The position numbers and the translations under genes are program-made. From Oscarella lobularis (Eukaryota > Porifera > Homoscleromorpha > Homosclerophorida > Oscarellidae), in NCBI RefSeq assembly GCF_947507565.1, contig NC_089188.1, positions 1,612,001 to 1,676,000 on the forward strand: DNA of 64,000 nucleotides, given 5' to 3'. Shown piece by piece: positions 10,736 through 25,400 of the stretch (the first letter of the stretch is position 1; every line of letters begins with the position of its first letter). Under the pieces are notes generated by a model, which was not told the DNA's origin, did not search any database, and saw only the letters and a program-made list of their open reading frames with translations.

Positions 10736-13700
10736 GTACCTTCAACAGAAAACAGAAAACATATTGAGTACCTACAACAGAAAACAGAAAACATATTGAG
10801 TACGTTCAACAGAAAACATATTGAGTACTTTCAACAGAAAACATATTGAGTACGTTCAACAGAAAACATATTGAGTACGTTCAACAGAAAACATAATGAG
10901 TACCTTCAACAGAAAACATAATGAGTATCTTCAACAGAAAACATATTGAGTACCTTCAACAGAAAACAGAAAACATATTGAGTACCTACAACAGAGAACA
11001 GAAAACATATTGAGTACCTACAACAGAAAACAGAAAACATATTGAGTACCATCAACAGAAAACATATTGAATACGTTCAACAGAAAACATAATGAGTACC
11101 TTCAACAGAAAACATTGAGTACCTTCAACAGAAAACGTAATGAGTACCTTCAACGGAAAACAGAAAACATGTTGAGTACGTTTAACAGAAAACATAATGA
11201 GTTCCTTCAACAGAAAACATAATGAGTACCTTCAACAGAAAACATATTGAGTACCTTCAACAGAAAACGTAATGAGTACCTTCAACAGAAAACGTATTGA
11301 GTACCTACAACAGAAAACAGAAAACATATTGAGTACGTTCAACAGAAAACATATTAAATACGTTCAACAGAAAACATAATGAGTACCTTCAACAGAAAAC
11401 ATAATGAGTACCTTCAACAGAAAACATATTGAGTACCTTCAACAGAAAACAGAAAACATATTGAGTACAGTACCTTCAACAGAAAACGTAATGAGTACCT
11501 TCAACAGAAAACGTAATGAGTACCTTTAACAAAAAACGTATTGAGTACCTACAACAGAAAACAGAAAACATATTGAGTACGTTCAACAGAAAACATATTG
11601 AATACGTTCAACAGAAAACATATTGAGTACCTTCAACAGAAAACGTAATGAGTACCTTCAACAGAAAACGTATTGAGTACCTACAACAGAAAACAGAAAA
11701 CATATTGAGTACGTTCAACAGAAAACATTGAATACGTTCAACTGAAAACATAATGAGTACCTTCAACAGAAAACATATTGAGTACCTTCAACAGAAAACA
11801 GAAAACATATTGAGTACAGTACCTTCAACAGAAAAATATTGAGTACCTTCAACAGAAAACATATTGAGTACGTTCAACAGAAAACATATTGAGTACGTTC
11901 AACAGAAAACATAATGAGTACCTTCAACAGAAAACAGAAAACATATTGAGTACCTACAACAGAAAACAGAAAACATATTGAGTACGTTCAACAGAAAACA
12001 TATTGAATACGTTTAACAGAAAACATAATGAGTACCTTCAACAGAAAACATATTGAGTACCTTCAACAGAAAGCGTAATGAGTACCTTCAACAGAAAACA
12101 TATTGAATACGTTCAACAGAAAACATAATGAGTACCTTCAACAGAAAACATAATGAGTACCTTCAACAGAAAACATATTGAGTACCTTCAACAGAAAACA
12201 GAAAACATATTGAGTACAGTACCTTCAACAGAAAAATATTGAGTACCTTCAACAGAAAACATATTGAGTACGTTCAACAGAAAACATATTGAGTACGTTC
12301 AACAGAAAACATAATGAGTACCTTCAACAGAAAACAGAAAACATATTGAGTACCTACAACAGAAAACAGAAAACATATTGAGTACGTTCAACAGAAAACA
12401 TATTGAATACGTTTAACAGAAAACATAATGAGTAACTTCAACAGAAAACATATTGAGTACCTTCAACAGAAAACGTAATGAGTACCTTCAACAGAAAACA
12501 TATTGAGTACCTTCAACAGAAAACAGAAAACATGTTGAGTACGTTTAACAGAAAACATAATGAGTACCTTCAACAGAAAACATATTGAGTACGTTCAACA
12601 GAAAACAGAAAACAGATTGAGACCTACAACAGAAAACAGAAAACATTGAGTACCTACAACAGAAAAAGAAAACAGATTGAGTACACTGTACCTACAACAG
12701 AAAACAGATTGAGTACTTTCAACAGAAAACATAATGAGTACCTTCAACAGAAAACATATTGAGTACCTTCAACAGAAAACAGAAAACATATTGAGTACAG
12801 TACCTTCAACAGAAAAATATTGAGTACCTTCAACAGAAAACATATTGAGTACGTTCAAGAGAAAACATATTGAGTACGTTCAACAGAAAACACATTGAGT
12901 ACCTACAACAGAAAACATATTGAGTACCTACAACAGAAAACACATTGAGTACCTTCAACAGAAAACACATTGAGTACCTACAACAGAAATCACATTGAGT
13001 ACCTACAACAGAAAACACATTGAGTACCTTCAACAGAAAACACATTCAGTACCTTCAACAGAAAACACATTGAGTACCTAAAACAGAAAACATATAGAGT
13101 ACCTACAACAGAAAACATATTGAGTACCTAAAACAGAAAACATATTGAGTACCTACAACAGAAAACACATTGAGTACCTTCAACAGAAAACACATTGAGT
13201 ACCTACAACAGAAAACACATTCAGTACCTTCAACAGAAAACAGAAAACATATTGAGTACCTACAACAGAAAACAGAAAACATATTGAGTACGTTCAACAG
13301 AAAACATATTGAGTTCCTTCAACAGAAAACATATTGAGTACGTTCAACAGAAAACATATTGAGTACGTTCAACAGAAAACATAATGAGTACCTTCAACAG
13401 AAAACATAATGAGTATCTTCAACAGAAAACATATTGAGTACCTTCAACAGAAAACAGAAAACATATTGAGTACCTACAACAGAGAACAGAAAACATATTG
13501 AGTACGTTCAACAGAAAACATATTGAATACGTTTAACAGAAAACATAATGAGTACCTTCAACAGAAAACATTGAGCACCTTCAAAAGACAACGTAATGAG
13601 TACCTTCAACAGAAAACAAAAAACATGTTGAGTACGTTTAACAGAAAACATAATGAGTACCTTCAATAGAAAACATAATGAGTACCTTCAACAGAAAACA

Positions 13701-15817
13701 TATTGAGTACCTTCAACAGAAAACGTAATGAGTACCTTCAACAGAAAACGTATTGAGTACCTACAACAGAAAACATATTGAGTACCTTCAACAGAAAACA
13801 TATTGAGTACCTTCAACAGAAAACAGTAAACATATTGAATACGTTCAACAGAAAACATATTGAATACGTTTAACAGAAAACATAATGAGTACCTTCAACA
13901 GAGAACATAATGAGTACCTTCAACAGAAAACATATTGAGCACCTTCAACAGAAAACGTAATGAGTACCTTCAACAGAAAACGTAATGAGTACCTTCAACA
14001 AAAAACGTATTGAGTACCTACAACAGAAAACAGAAAACATATTGAGTACGTTCAACAGAAAACATATTGAATACGTTCAACAGAAAACATATTGAGTACC
14101 TTCAACAGAAAACGTAATGAGTACCTTCAACAGAAAACGTATTGAGTACCTACAACAGAAAACAGAAAACATATTGAGTACCATCAACAGAAAACATATT
14201 GAATACGTTCAACAGAAAACATAATGAGTACCTTCAACAGAAAACATTGAGTACCTTCAACAGAAAACGTAATGAGTACCTTCAACGGAAAACAGAAAAC
14301 ATGTTGAGTACGTTTAACAGAAAACATAATGAGTTCCTTCAACAGAAAACATAATGAGTACCTTCAACAGAAAACATATTGAGTACCTTCAACAGAAAAC
14401 GTAATGAGTACCTTCAACAGAAAACGTATTGAGTACCTACAACAGAAAACAGAAAACATATTGAGTACGTTCAACAGAAAACATATTAAATACGTTCAAC
14501 AGAAAACATAATGAGTACCTTCAACAGAAAACATAATGAGTACCTTCAACAGAAAACATATTGAGTACCTTCAACAGAAAACAGAAAACATATTGAGTAC
14601 AGTACCTTCAACAGAAAACGTAATGAGTACCTTCAACAGAAAACGTAATGAGTACCTTTAACAAAAAACGTATTGAGTACCTACAACAGAAAACAGAAAA
14701 CATATTGAGTACGTTCAACAGAAAACATATTGAATACGTTCAACAGAAAACATATTGAGTACCTTCAACAGAAAACGTAATGAGTACCTTCAACAGAAAA
14801 CGTATTGAGTACCTACAACAGAAAACAGAAAACATATTGAGTACGTTCAACAGAAAACATATTGAATACGTTCAACTGAAAACATAATGAGTACCTTCAA
14901 CAGAAAACATATTGAGTACCTTCAACAGAAAACAGAAAACATATTGAGTACAGTACCTTCAACAGAAAAATATTGAGTACCTTCAACAGAAAACATATTG
15001 AGTACGTTCAACAGAAAACATATTGAGTACGTTCAACAGAAAACATAATGAGTACCTTCAACAGAAAACAGAAAACATATTGAGTACCTACAACAGAAAA
15101 CAGAAAACATATTGAGTACGTTCAACAGAAAACATATTGAATACGTTTAACAGAAAACATAATGAGTACCTTCAACAGAAAACATATTGAGTACCTTCAA
15201 CAGAAAGCGTAATGAGTACCTTCAACAGAAAACATATTGAATACGTTCAACAGAAAACATAATGAGTACCTTCAACAGAAAACATAATGAGTACCTTCAA
15301 CAGAAAACATATTGAGTACCTTCAACAGAAAACAGAAAACATATTGAGTACAGTACCTTCAACAGAAAAATATTGAGTACCTTCAACAGAAAACATATTG
15401 AGTACGTTCAACAGAAAACATATTGAGTACGTTCAACAGAAAACATAATGAGTACCTTCAACAGAAAACAGAAAACATATTGAGTACCTACAACAGAAAA
15501 CAGAAAACATATTGAGTACGTTCAACAGAAAACATATTGAATACGTTTAACAGAAAACATAATGAGTAACTTCAACAGAAAACATATTGAGTACCTTCAA
15601 CAGAAAACGTAATGAGTACCTTCAACAGAAAACATATTGAGTACCTTCAACAGAAAACAGAAAACATGTTGAGTACGTTTAACAGAAAACATAATGAGTA
15701 CCTTCAACAGAAAACATATTGAGTACGTTCAACAGAAAACAGAAAACAGATTGAGACCTACAACAGAAAACAGAAAACATTGAGTACCTACAACAGAAAA
15801 AGAAAACAGATTGAGTA

Positions 15818-18800
15818 CACTGTACCTACAACAGAAAACAGATTGAGTACTTTCAACAGAAAACATAATGAGTACCTTCAACAGAAAACATATTGAGTAC
15901 CTTCAACAGAAAACAGAAAACATATTGAGTACAGTACCTTCAACAGAAAAATATTGAGTACCTTCAACAGAAAACATATTGAGTACGTTCAAGAGAAAAC
16001 ATATTGAGTACGTTCAACAGAAAACACATTGAGTACCTACAACAGAAAACATATTGAGTACCTTCAACAGAAAACACATTGAGTACCTTCAACAGAAAAC
16101 ACATTGAGTACCTACAACAGAAAACACATTGAGTACCTTCAACAGAAAACACATTGAGTACCTACAACAGAAAACACATTGAGTACCTACAACAGAAAAC
16201 ACATTGAGTACCTTCAACAGAAAACACATTCAGTACCTTCAACAGAAAACACATTCAGTACCTTCAACAGAAGACACATTGAGTACCTTCAACAGAAAAC
16301 ACATTGAGTACCTACAACAGAAAACACATTCAGTACCTTCAACAGAAAACACATTCAGTACCTTCAACAGAAAACACATACAGTGCCTACAACAGAAAAC
16401 ACATTCAGTACCTTCAACAGAAAACACATTGAGTACCTACAACAGAAAACACATTCAGTACCTTCAACAGAAAACACATTCAGTACCTTCAACAGAAAAC
16501 ACATTGAGTACCTACAACAGAAAACACATTGAGTACCTTCAACAGAAAACACATTGAGAACGTTGAACAGAAAACATATTGAATACGTTTAACAGAAAAC
16601 ATAATGAGTACCTTCAACAGAAAACATATTGAGTACCTTCAACAGAAAACGTAATGAGTACCTTCAACAGAAAACATATTGAGTACCTTCAACAGAAAAC
16701 AGAAAACATATTGAGTACCTACAACAGAAAACAGAAAACATATTGAGTACGTTCAACAGAAAACATATTGTGTACCTTCAACAGAAAACATATTGAGTAC
16801 GTTCAACAGAAAACATATTGAGTACGTTCAACAGAAAACATAATGAGTACCTTCAACAGAAAACATAATGAGTATCTTCAACAGAAAACATATTGAGTAC
16901 CTTCAACAGAAAACGTAATGAGTACCTTCAACAGAAAACGTAATGAGTACCTTCAACAAAAAACGTATTGAGTACCTACAACAGAAAACAGAAAACATAT
17001 TGAGTACGTTCAACAGAAAACATATTGAATACGTTCAACAGAAAACATAATGAGTACCTTCAACAGAAAACATATTGAGTACCTTCAACAGAAAACAGAA
17101 AACATATTGAGTACAGTACCTTCAACAGAAAAATATTGAGTACCTTCAACAGAAAACATATTGAGTACGTTCAACAGAAAACATATTGAGTACGTTCAAC
17201 AGAAAACATAATGAGTACCTTCAACAGAAAACAGAAAACATATTGAGTACCTACAACAGAAAACAGAAAACATATTGAGTACCTACAACAGAAAACAGAA
17301 AACATATTGAGTACGTTCAACAGAAAACATATTGAGTACCTTCAACAGAAAACATATTGAGTACGTTCAACAGAAAACATATTGAGTACGTTCAACAGAA
17401 AACATAATGAGTACCTTCAACAGAAAACATAATGAGTATCTTCAACAGAAAACATAATGAGTACCTTCAACAGAAAACAGAAAACATATTGAGTACCTAC
17501 AACAGAAAACAGAAAACATATTGAATACGTTTAACAGAAACATAATGAGTACCTTCAACAGAAAACATTGAGTACCTTCAACAGAAAACGTAATGAGTAC
17601 CTTCAACGGAAAACAGAAAACATGTTGAGTACGTTTAACAGAAAACATAATGAGTACCTTCAACAGAAAACATAATGAGTACCTTCAACAGAAAACATAT
17701 TGAGTACCTTCAACAGAAAACGTAATGAGTACCTTCAACAGAAAACGTATTGAGTACCTACAACAGAAAACATATTGAGTACCTTCAACAGAAAACATAT
17801 TGAGTACCTTCAACAGAAAACAGTAAAAATATTGAATACGTTCAACAGAAAACATATTGAATACGTTTAACAGAAAACATAATGAGTACCTTCAACAGAA
17901 AACATAATGAGTACCTTCAACAGAAAACATATTGAGTACCTTCAACAGAAAACGTAATGAGTACCTTCAACAGAAAACGTAATGAGTACCTTCAATAAAA
18001 AACGTATTGAGTACCTACAACAGAAAACAGAAAACATATTGAGTACGTTCAACAGAAAACATATTGAATACGTTCAACAGAAAACATATTGAGTACCTTC
18101 AACAGAAAACGTAATGAGTACCTTCAACAGAAAACGTATTGAGTACCTACAACAGAAAACAGAAAACATATTGAGTACGTTCAACAGAAAACATATTGAA
18201 TACGTTCAACAGAAAACATAATGAGTACGTTCAACAGAAAACAGAAAACATATTGAGTACCTACAACAGAAAACAGAAAACATATTGAGTACGTTCAACA
18301 GAAAACATATTGAATACGTTTAACAGAAAACATAATCATTACCTTCAACAGAAAACATATTGAGTACCTTCAACAGAAAACGTAATGAGTACCTTCAACA
18401 GAAAACATATTGAATACGTTCAACAGAAAACATAATGAGTACCTTCAACAGAAAACATATTGAGTACGTTCAACAGAAAACATATTGAGTACGTTCAACA
18501 GAAAACATAATGAGTACCTTCAACAGAAAACAGAAAACATATTGAGTACCTACAACAGAAAACAGAAAACATATTGAGTACGTTCAACAGAAAACATATT
18601 GAATACGTTTAACAGAAAACATAATGAGTACCTTCAACAGAAAACATATTGAGTACCTTCAACAGAAAGCGTAATGAGTACCTTCAACAGAAAACATATT
18701 GAATACGTTCAACAGAAAACATAATGAGTACCTTCAACAGAAAACATAATGAGTACCTTCAACAGAAAACATATTGAGTACCTTCAACAGAAAACAGAAA

Positions 18801-19279
18801 ACATATTGAGTACAGTACCTTCAACAGAAAAATATTGAGTACCTTCAACAGAAAACATATTGAGTACGTTCAACAGAAAACATATTGAGTACGTTCAACA
18901 GAAAACATAATGAGTACCTTCAACAGAAAACAGAAAACATATTGAGTACCTACAACAGAAAACAGAAAACATATTGAGTACGTTCAACAGAAAACATATT
19001 GAATACGTTTAACAGAAAACATAATGAGTAACTTCAACAGAAAACATATTGAGTACCTTCAACAGAAAACGTAATGAGTACCTTCAACAGAAAACATATT
19101 GAGTACCTTCAACAGAAAACAGAAAACATGTTGAGTACGTTTAACAGAAAACATAATGAGTACCTTCAACAGAAAACATATTGAGTACGTTCAACAGAAA
19201 ACAGAAAACAGATTGAGACCTACAACAGAAAACAGAAAACATTGAGTACCTACAACAGAAAAAGAAAACAGATTGAGTA
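15818..19279. repeat. Higher-order unit, copy 1 of a near-identical 3,462-bp pair
   Basis: Variant units from here recur 3,462 bp downstream in the same order. For example, the CATACAGTGCC unit near 16376 recurs near 19838, and the GTTGAACAG unit near 16560 recurs near 20022. The block also shares upstream markers at a 3,134-bp offset: an AAAGCGTAATG variant lies near 12070, 15204 and 18666. Confidence 0.8.
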
Positions 19280-22200
19280 CACTGTACCTACAACAGAAAA
19301 CAGATTGAGTACTTTCAACAGAAAACATAATGAGTACCTTCAACAGAAAACATATTGAGTACCTTCAACAGAAAACAGAAAACATATTGAGTACAGTACC
19401 TTCAACAGAAAAATATTGAGTACCTTCAACAGAAAACATATTGAGTACGTTCAAGAGAAAACATATTGAGTACGTTCAACAGAAAACACATTGAGTACCT
19501 ACAACAGAAAACATATTGAGTACCTTCAACAGAAAACACATTGAGTACCTTCAACAGAAAACACATTGAGTACCTACAACAGAAAACACATTGAGTACCT
19601 TCAACAGAAAACACATTGAGTACCTACAACAGAAAACACATTGAGTACCTACAACAGAAAACACATTGAGTACCTTCAACAGAAAACACATTCAGTACCT
19701 TCAACAGAAAACACATTCAGTACCTTCAACAGAAGACACATTGAGTACCTTCAACAGAAAACACATTGAGTACCTACAACAGAAAACACATTCAGTACCT
19801 TCAACAGAAAACACATTCAGTACCTTCAACAGAAAACACATACAGTGCCTACAACAGAAAACACATTCAGTACCTTCAACAGAAAACACATTGAGTACCT
19901 ACAACAGAAAACACATTCAGTACCTTCAACAGAAAACACATTCAGTACCTTCAACAGAAAACACATTGAGTACCTACAACAGAAAACACATTGAGTACCT
20001 TCAACAGAAAACACATTGAGAACGTTGAACAGAAAACATATTGAATACGTTTAACAGAAAACATAATGAGTACCTTCAACAGAAAACATATTGAGTACCT
20101 TCAACAGAAAACGTAATGAGTACCTTCAACAGAAAACATATTGAGTACCTTCAACAGAAAACAGAAAACATATTGAGTACCTACAACAGAAAACAGAAAA
20201 CATATTGAGTACGTTCAACAGAAAACATATTGTGTACCTTCAACAGAAAACATATTGAGTACGTTCAACAGAAAACATATTGAGTACGTTCAACAGAAAA
20301 CATAATGAGTACCTTCAACAGAAAACATAATGAGTATCTTCAACAGAAAACATATTGAGTACCTTCAACAGAAAACGTAATGAGTACCTTCAACAGAAAA
20401 CGTAATGAGTACCTTCAACAAAAAACGTATTGAGTACCTACAACAGAAAACAGAAAACATATTGAGTACGTTCAACAGAAAACATATTGAATACGTTCAA
20501 CAGAAAACATAATGAGTACCTTCAACAGAAAACATATTGAGTACCTTCAACAGAAAACAGAAAACATATTGAGTACAGTACCTTCAACAGAAAAATATTG
20601 AGTACCTTCAACAGAAAACATATTGAGTACGTTCAACAGAAAACATATTGAGTACGTTCAACAGAAAACATAATGAGTACCTTCAACAGAAAACAGAAAA
20701 CATATTGAGTACCTACAACAGAAAACAGAAAACATATTGAGTACCTACAACAGAAAACAGAAAACATATTGAGTACGTTCAACAGAAAACATATTGAGTA
20801 CCTTCAACAGAAAACATATTGAGTACGTTCAACAGAAAACATATTGAGTACGTTCAACAGAAAACATAATGAGTACCTTCAACAGAAAACATAATGAGTA
20901 TCTTCAACAGAAAACATAATGAGTACCTTCAACAGAAAACAGAAAACATATTGAGTACCTACAACAGAAAACAGAAAACATATTGAATACGTTTAACAGA
21001 AACATAATGAGTACCTTCAACAGAAAACATTGAGTACCTTCAACAGTAAACGTAATGAGTACCTTCAACGGAAAACAGAAAACATGTTGAGTACGTTTAA
21101 CAGAAAACATAATGAGTACCTTCAACAGAAAACATAATGAGTACCTTCAACAGAAAACATATTGAGTACCTTAAACAGAAAACGTAATGAGTACCTTCAA
21201 CAGAAAACGTATTGAGTACCTACAACAGAAAACATATTGAGTACCTTCAACAGAAAACATATTGAGTACCTTCAACAGAAAACAGTAAAAATATTGAATA
21301 CGTTCAACAGAAAACATATTGAATACGTTTAACAGAAAACATAATGAGTACCTTCAACAGAAAACATAATGAGTACCTTCAACAGAAAACATATTGAGTA
21401 CCTTCAACAGAAAACGTAATGAGTACCTTCAACAGAAAACGTAATGAGTACCTTCAATAAAAAACGTATTGAGTACCTACAACAGAAAACAGAAAACATA
21501 TTGAGTACGTTCAACAGAAAACATATTGAATACGTTCAACAGAAAACATATTGAGTACCTTCAACAGAAAACGTAATGAGTACCTTCAACAGAAAACGTA
21601 TTGAGTACCTACAACAGAAAACAGAAAACATATTGAGTACGTTCAACAGAAAACATATTGAATACGTTCAACAGAAAACATAATGAGTACGTTCAACAGA
21701 AAACAGAAAACATATTGAGTACCTACAACAGAAAACAGAAAACATATTGAGTACGTTCAACAGAAAACATATTGAATACGTTTAACAGAAAACATAATCA
21801 TTACCTTCAACAGAAAACATATTGAGTACCTTCAACAGAAAACGTAATGAGTACCTTCAACAGAAAACATATTGAATACGTTCAACAGAAAACATAATGA
21901 GTACCTTCAACAGAAAACATAATGAGTACCTTCAACAGAAAACATATTGAGTACCTTCAACAGAAAACAGAAAACATATTCAGTACAGTACCTTCAACAG
22001 AAAAATATTGAGTACCTTCAACAGAAAACATATTGAGTACGTTCAACAGAAAACATATTGAATACGTTCAACAGAAAACATAATAAGTACCTTCAACAGA
22101 AAACAGAAAACATATTGAGTACCTACAACAGAAAACAGAAAACATATTGAGTACGTTCAACAGAAAACATATTGAATACGTTTAACAGAAAACATAATGA

Positions 22201-22452
22201 GTACCTTCAACAGAAAACATATTGAGTACCTTCAACAGAAAACGTAATGAGTACCTTCAACAGAAAACATATTGAGTACCTTCAACAGAAAACAGAAAAC
22301 ATGTTGAGTACGTTTAACAGAAAACATAATGAGTACCTTCAACAGAAAACATATTGAGTACGTTCAACAGAAGACAGAAAACAGATTGAGACCTACAACA
22401 GAAAACAGAAAACATTGAGTACCTACAACAGAAAAAGAAAACAGATTGAGTA
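19280..22452. repeat. Higher-order unit, copy 2 of the near-identical pair
   Basis: This copy matches 15818 onward for at least 2.5 kb with only scattered single-base differences, such as AACAGTAAACG near 21043 where copy 1 has AACAGAAAACG. It then diverges in unit order and is about 290 bp shorter before the next marker. The near-identity implies a very recent duplication or homogenisation. Confidence 0.8.
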
Positions 22453-25400
22453 CACTGTTCCTACAACAGAAAACAGATTGAGTACTTTCAACAGAAAGCA
22501 TAATGAGTACCTTCAACAGAAAACATATTGAGTACCTTCAACAGAAAACAGAAAACATATTGAGTACAGTACCTTCAACAGAAAAATATTGAGTACCTTC
22601 AACAGAAAACATATTGAGTACGTTCAACAGAAAACATATTGAGTACGTTCAACAGAAAACACATTGAGTACCTACAACAGAAAACATATTGAGTACCTTC
22701 AACAGAAAACACATTGAGTACCTTCAACAGAAAACACATTGAGTACCTACAACAGAAAACACATTGAGTACCTTCAACAGAAAACACATTGAGTACCTAC
22801 AACAGAAAACACATTGAGTACCTACAACAGAAAACTCATTGAGTACCTTCAACAGAAAACACATTCAGTACCTTCAACAGAAAACACATTCAGTACCTTC
22901 AACAGAAGACACATTGAGTACCTTCAACAGAAAACACATTGAGTACCTACAACAGAAAACACATTCAGTACCTTCAACAGAAAACACATTCAGTACCTTC
23001 AACAGAAAACACATTGAGTGCCTACAACAGAAAACACATTCAGTACCTTCAACAGAAAACACATTGAGTACCTACAACAGAAAACACATTAAGTACCTTC
23101 AACAGAAAACACATTCAGTATCTTCAACAGAAAACACATTGAGTACCTACAACAGAAAACACATTCAGTACCTTCAACAGAAAACACATTGAGAACGTTC
23201 AACAGAAAACATATTGAATACGTTTAACAGAAAACATAATGAGTACCTTCAACAGAAAACATATTGAGTACCTTCAACAGAAAACGTAATGAGTACCTTC
23301 AACAGAAAACGTTTTGAGTACCTACAACAGAAAACAGAAAACATATTGAGTACGTTCAACAGAAAACATATTGAATACGTTCAACAGAAAACATAATGAG
23401 TACCTTCAACAGAAAACAGAAAACATATTGAGTACCTACAACAGAAAACAGAAAACATATTGAGTACGTTCAACAGAAAACATATTGAATACGTTTAACA
23501 GAAAACATAATCAGTACCTTCAACAGAAAACATATTTAGTACCTACAACAGAAAACGTAATGAGTACCTTCAACAGAAAACATATTGAATACGTTCAACA
23601 GAAAACATAATGAGTACCTTCAACAGAAAACATATTGAATACGTTCAACAGAAAACATAATGAGTGCCTTCAACAGAAAACATAATGAGTACCTTCAACA
23701 GAAAACATATTGAGTACCTTCAACAGAAAACAGAAAACATATTGAGTACAGTACCTTCAACAGAAAAATATTGAGTACCTTCAACAGAAAACATATTGAG
23801 TACGTTCAACAGAAAACATATTGAGTACGTTCAACAGAAAACATAATGAGTACCTTCAACAGAAAACAGAAAACATATTGAGTACCTACAACAGAAAACA
23901 GAAAACATATTGAGTACGTTCAACAGAAAACATATTGAATACGTTTAACAGAAAACATAATGAGTACCTTCAACAGAAAACATTGAGTACCTTCAACAGA
24001 AAACGTAATGAGTACCTTCAACGGAAAACAGAAAACATGTTGAGTACGTTTAACAGAAAACATAATGAGTACCTTCAACAGAAAACATAACGAGTACCTA
24101 CAACAGAAAACAGAAAACATATTGAGTACGTTCAACAGAAAACATATTGAATACGTTCAACAGAAAACATATTGAGTACCTTCAACAGAAAACGTAATGA
24201 GTACCTTCAACAGAAAACGTATTGAGTACCTACAACAGAAAACAGAAAACATATTGAGTACGTTCAACAGAAAACATATTGAATACGTTCAACAGAAAAC
24301 ATAATGAGTACCTTCAACAGAAAACAGAAAACATATTGAGTACCTACAACAGAAAACAGAAAACATATTGAGTACGTTCAACAGAAAACATATTGAATAC
24401 GTTTAACAGAAAACATAATCAGTACCTTCAACAGAAAACATATTTAGTACCTTCAACAGAAAACGTAATGAGTACCTTCAACAGAAAACATATTGAATAC
24501 GTTCAACAGAAAACATAATGAGTACCTTCAACAGAAAACATATTGAATACGTTCAACAGAAAACATAATGAGTGCCTTCAACAGAAAACATAATGAGTAC
24601 CTTCAACAGAAAACATATTGAGTACCTTCAACAGAAAACAGAAAACATATTGAGTACAGTACCTTCAACAGAAAAATATTGAGTACCTTCAACAGAAAAC
24701 ATATTGAGTACGTTCAACAGAAAACATATTGAGTACGTTCAACAGAAAACATAATGAGTACCTTCAACAGAAAACAGAAAACATATTGAGTACCTACAAC
24801 AGAAAACATAAAACATATTGAGTACGTTCAACAGAAAACATATTGAATACGTTTAACAGAAAACATAATGAGTACCTTCAACAGAAAAATATTGAGTACC
24901 TTCAACAGAAAACATATTGAGTACGTTCAACAGAAAACATATTGAGTACGTTCAACAGAAAACATAATGAGTACCTTCAACAGAAAACAGAAAACATATT
25001 GAGTACCTACAACAGAAAACAGAAAACATATTGAGTACGTTCAACAGAAAACATATTGAATACGTTTAACAGAAAGCATAATGAGTACCTTCAACAGAAA
25101 ACATATTGAGTACCTTCAACAGAAAACGTAATGAGTACCTTCAACAGAAAACATATTGAATACGTTCAACAGAAAACATAATGAGTACCTTCAACAGAAA
25201 ACATAATGAGTACCTTCAACAGAAAACATATTGAGTACCTTCAACAGAAAACAGAAAACATATTGAGTACAGTACCTTCAACAGAAAAATATTGAGTACC
25301 TTCAACAGAAAACATATTGAGTACGTTCAACAGAAAACATATTGAGTACGTTCAACAGAAAACATAATGAGTACCTTCAACAGAAAACAGAAAACATATT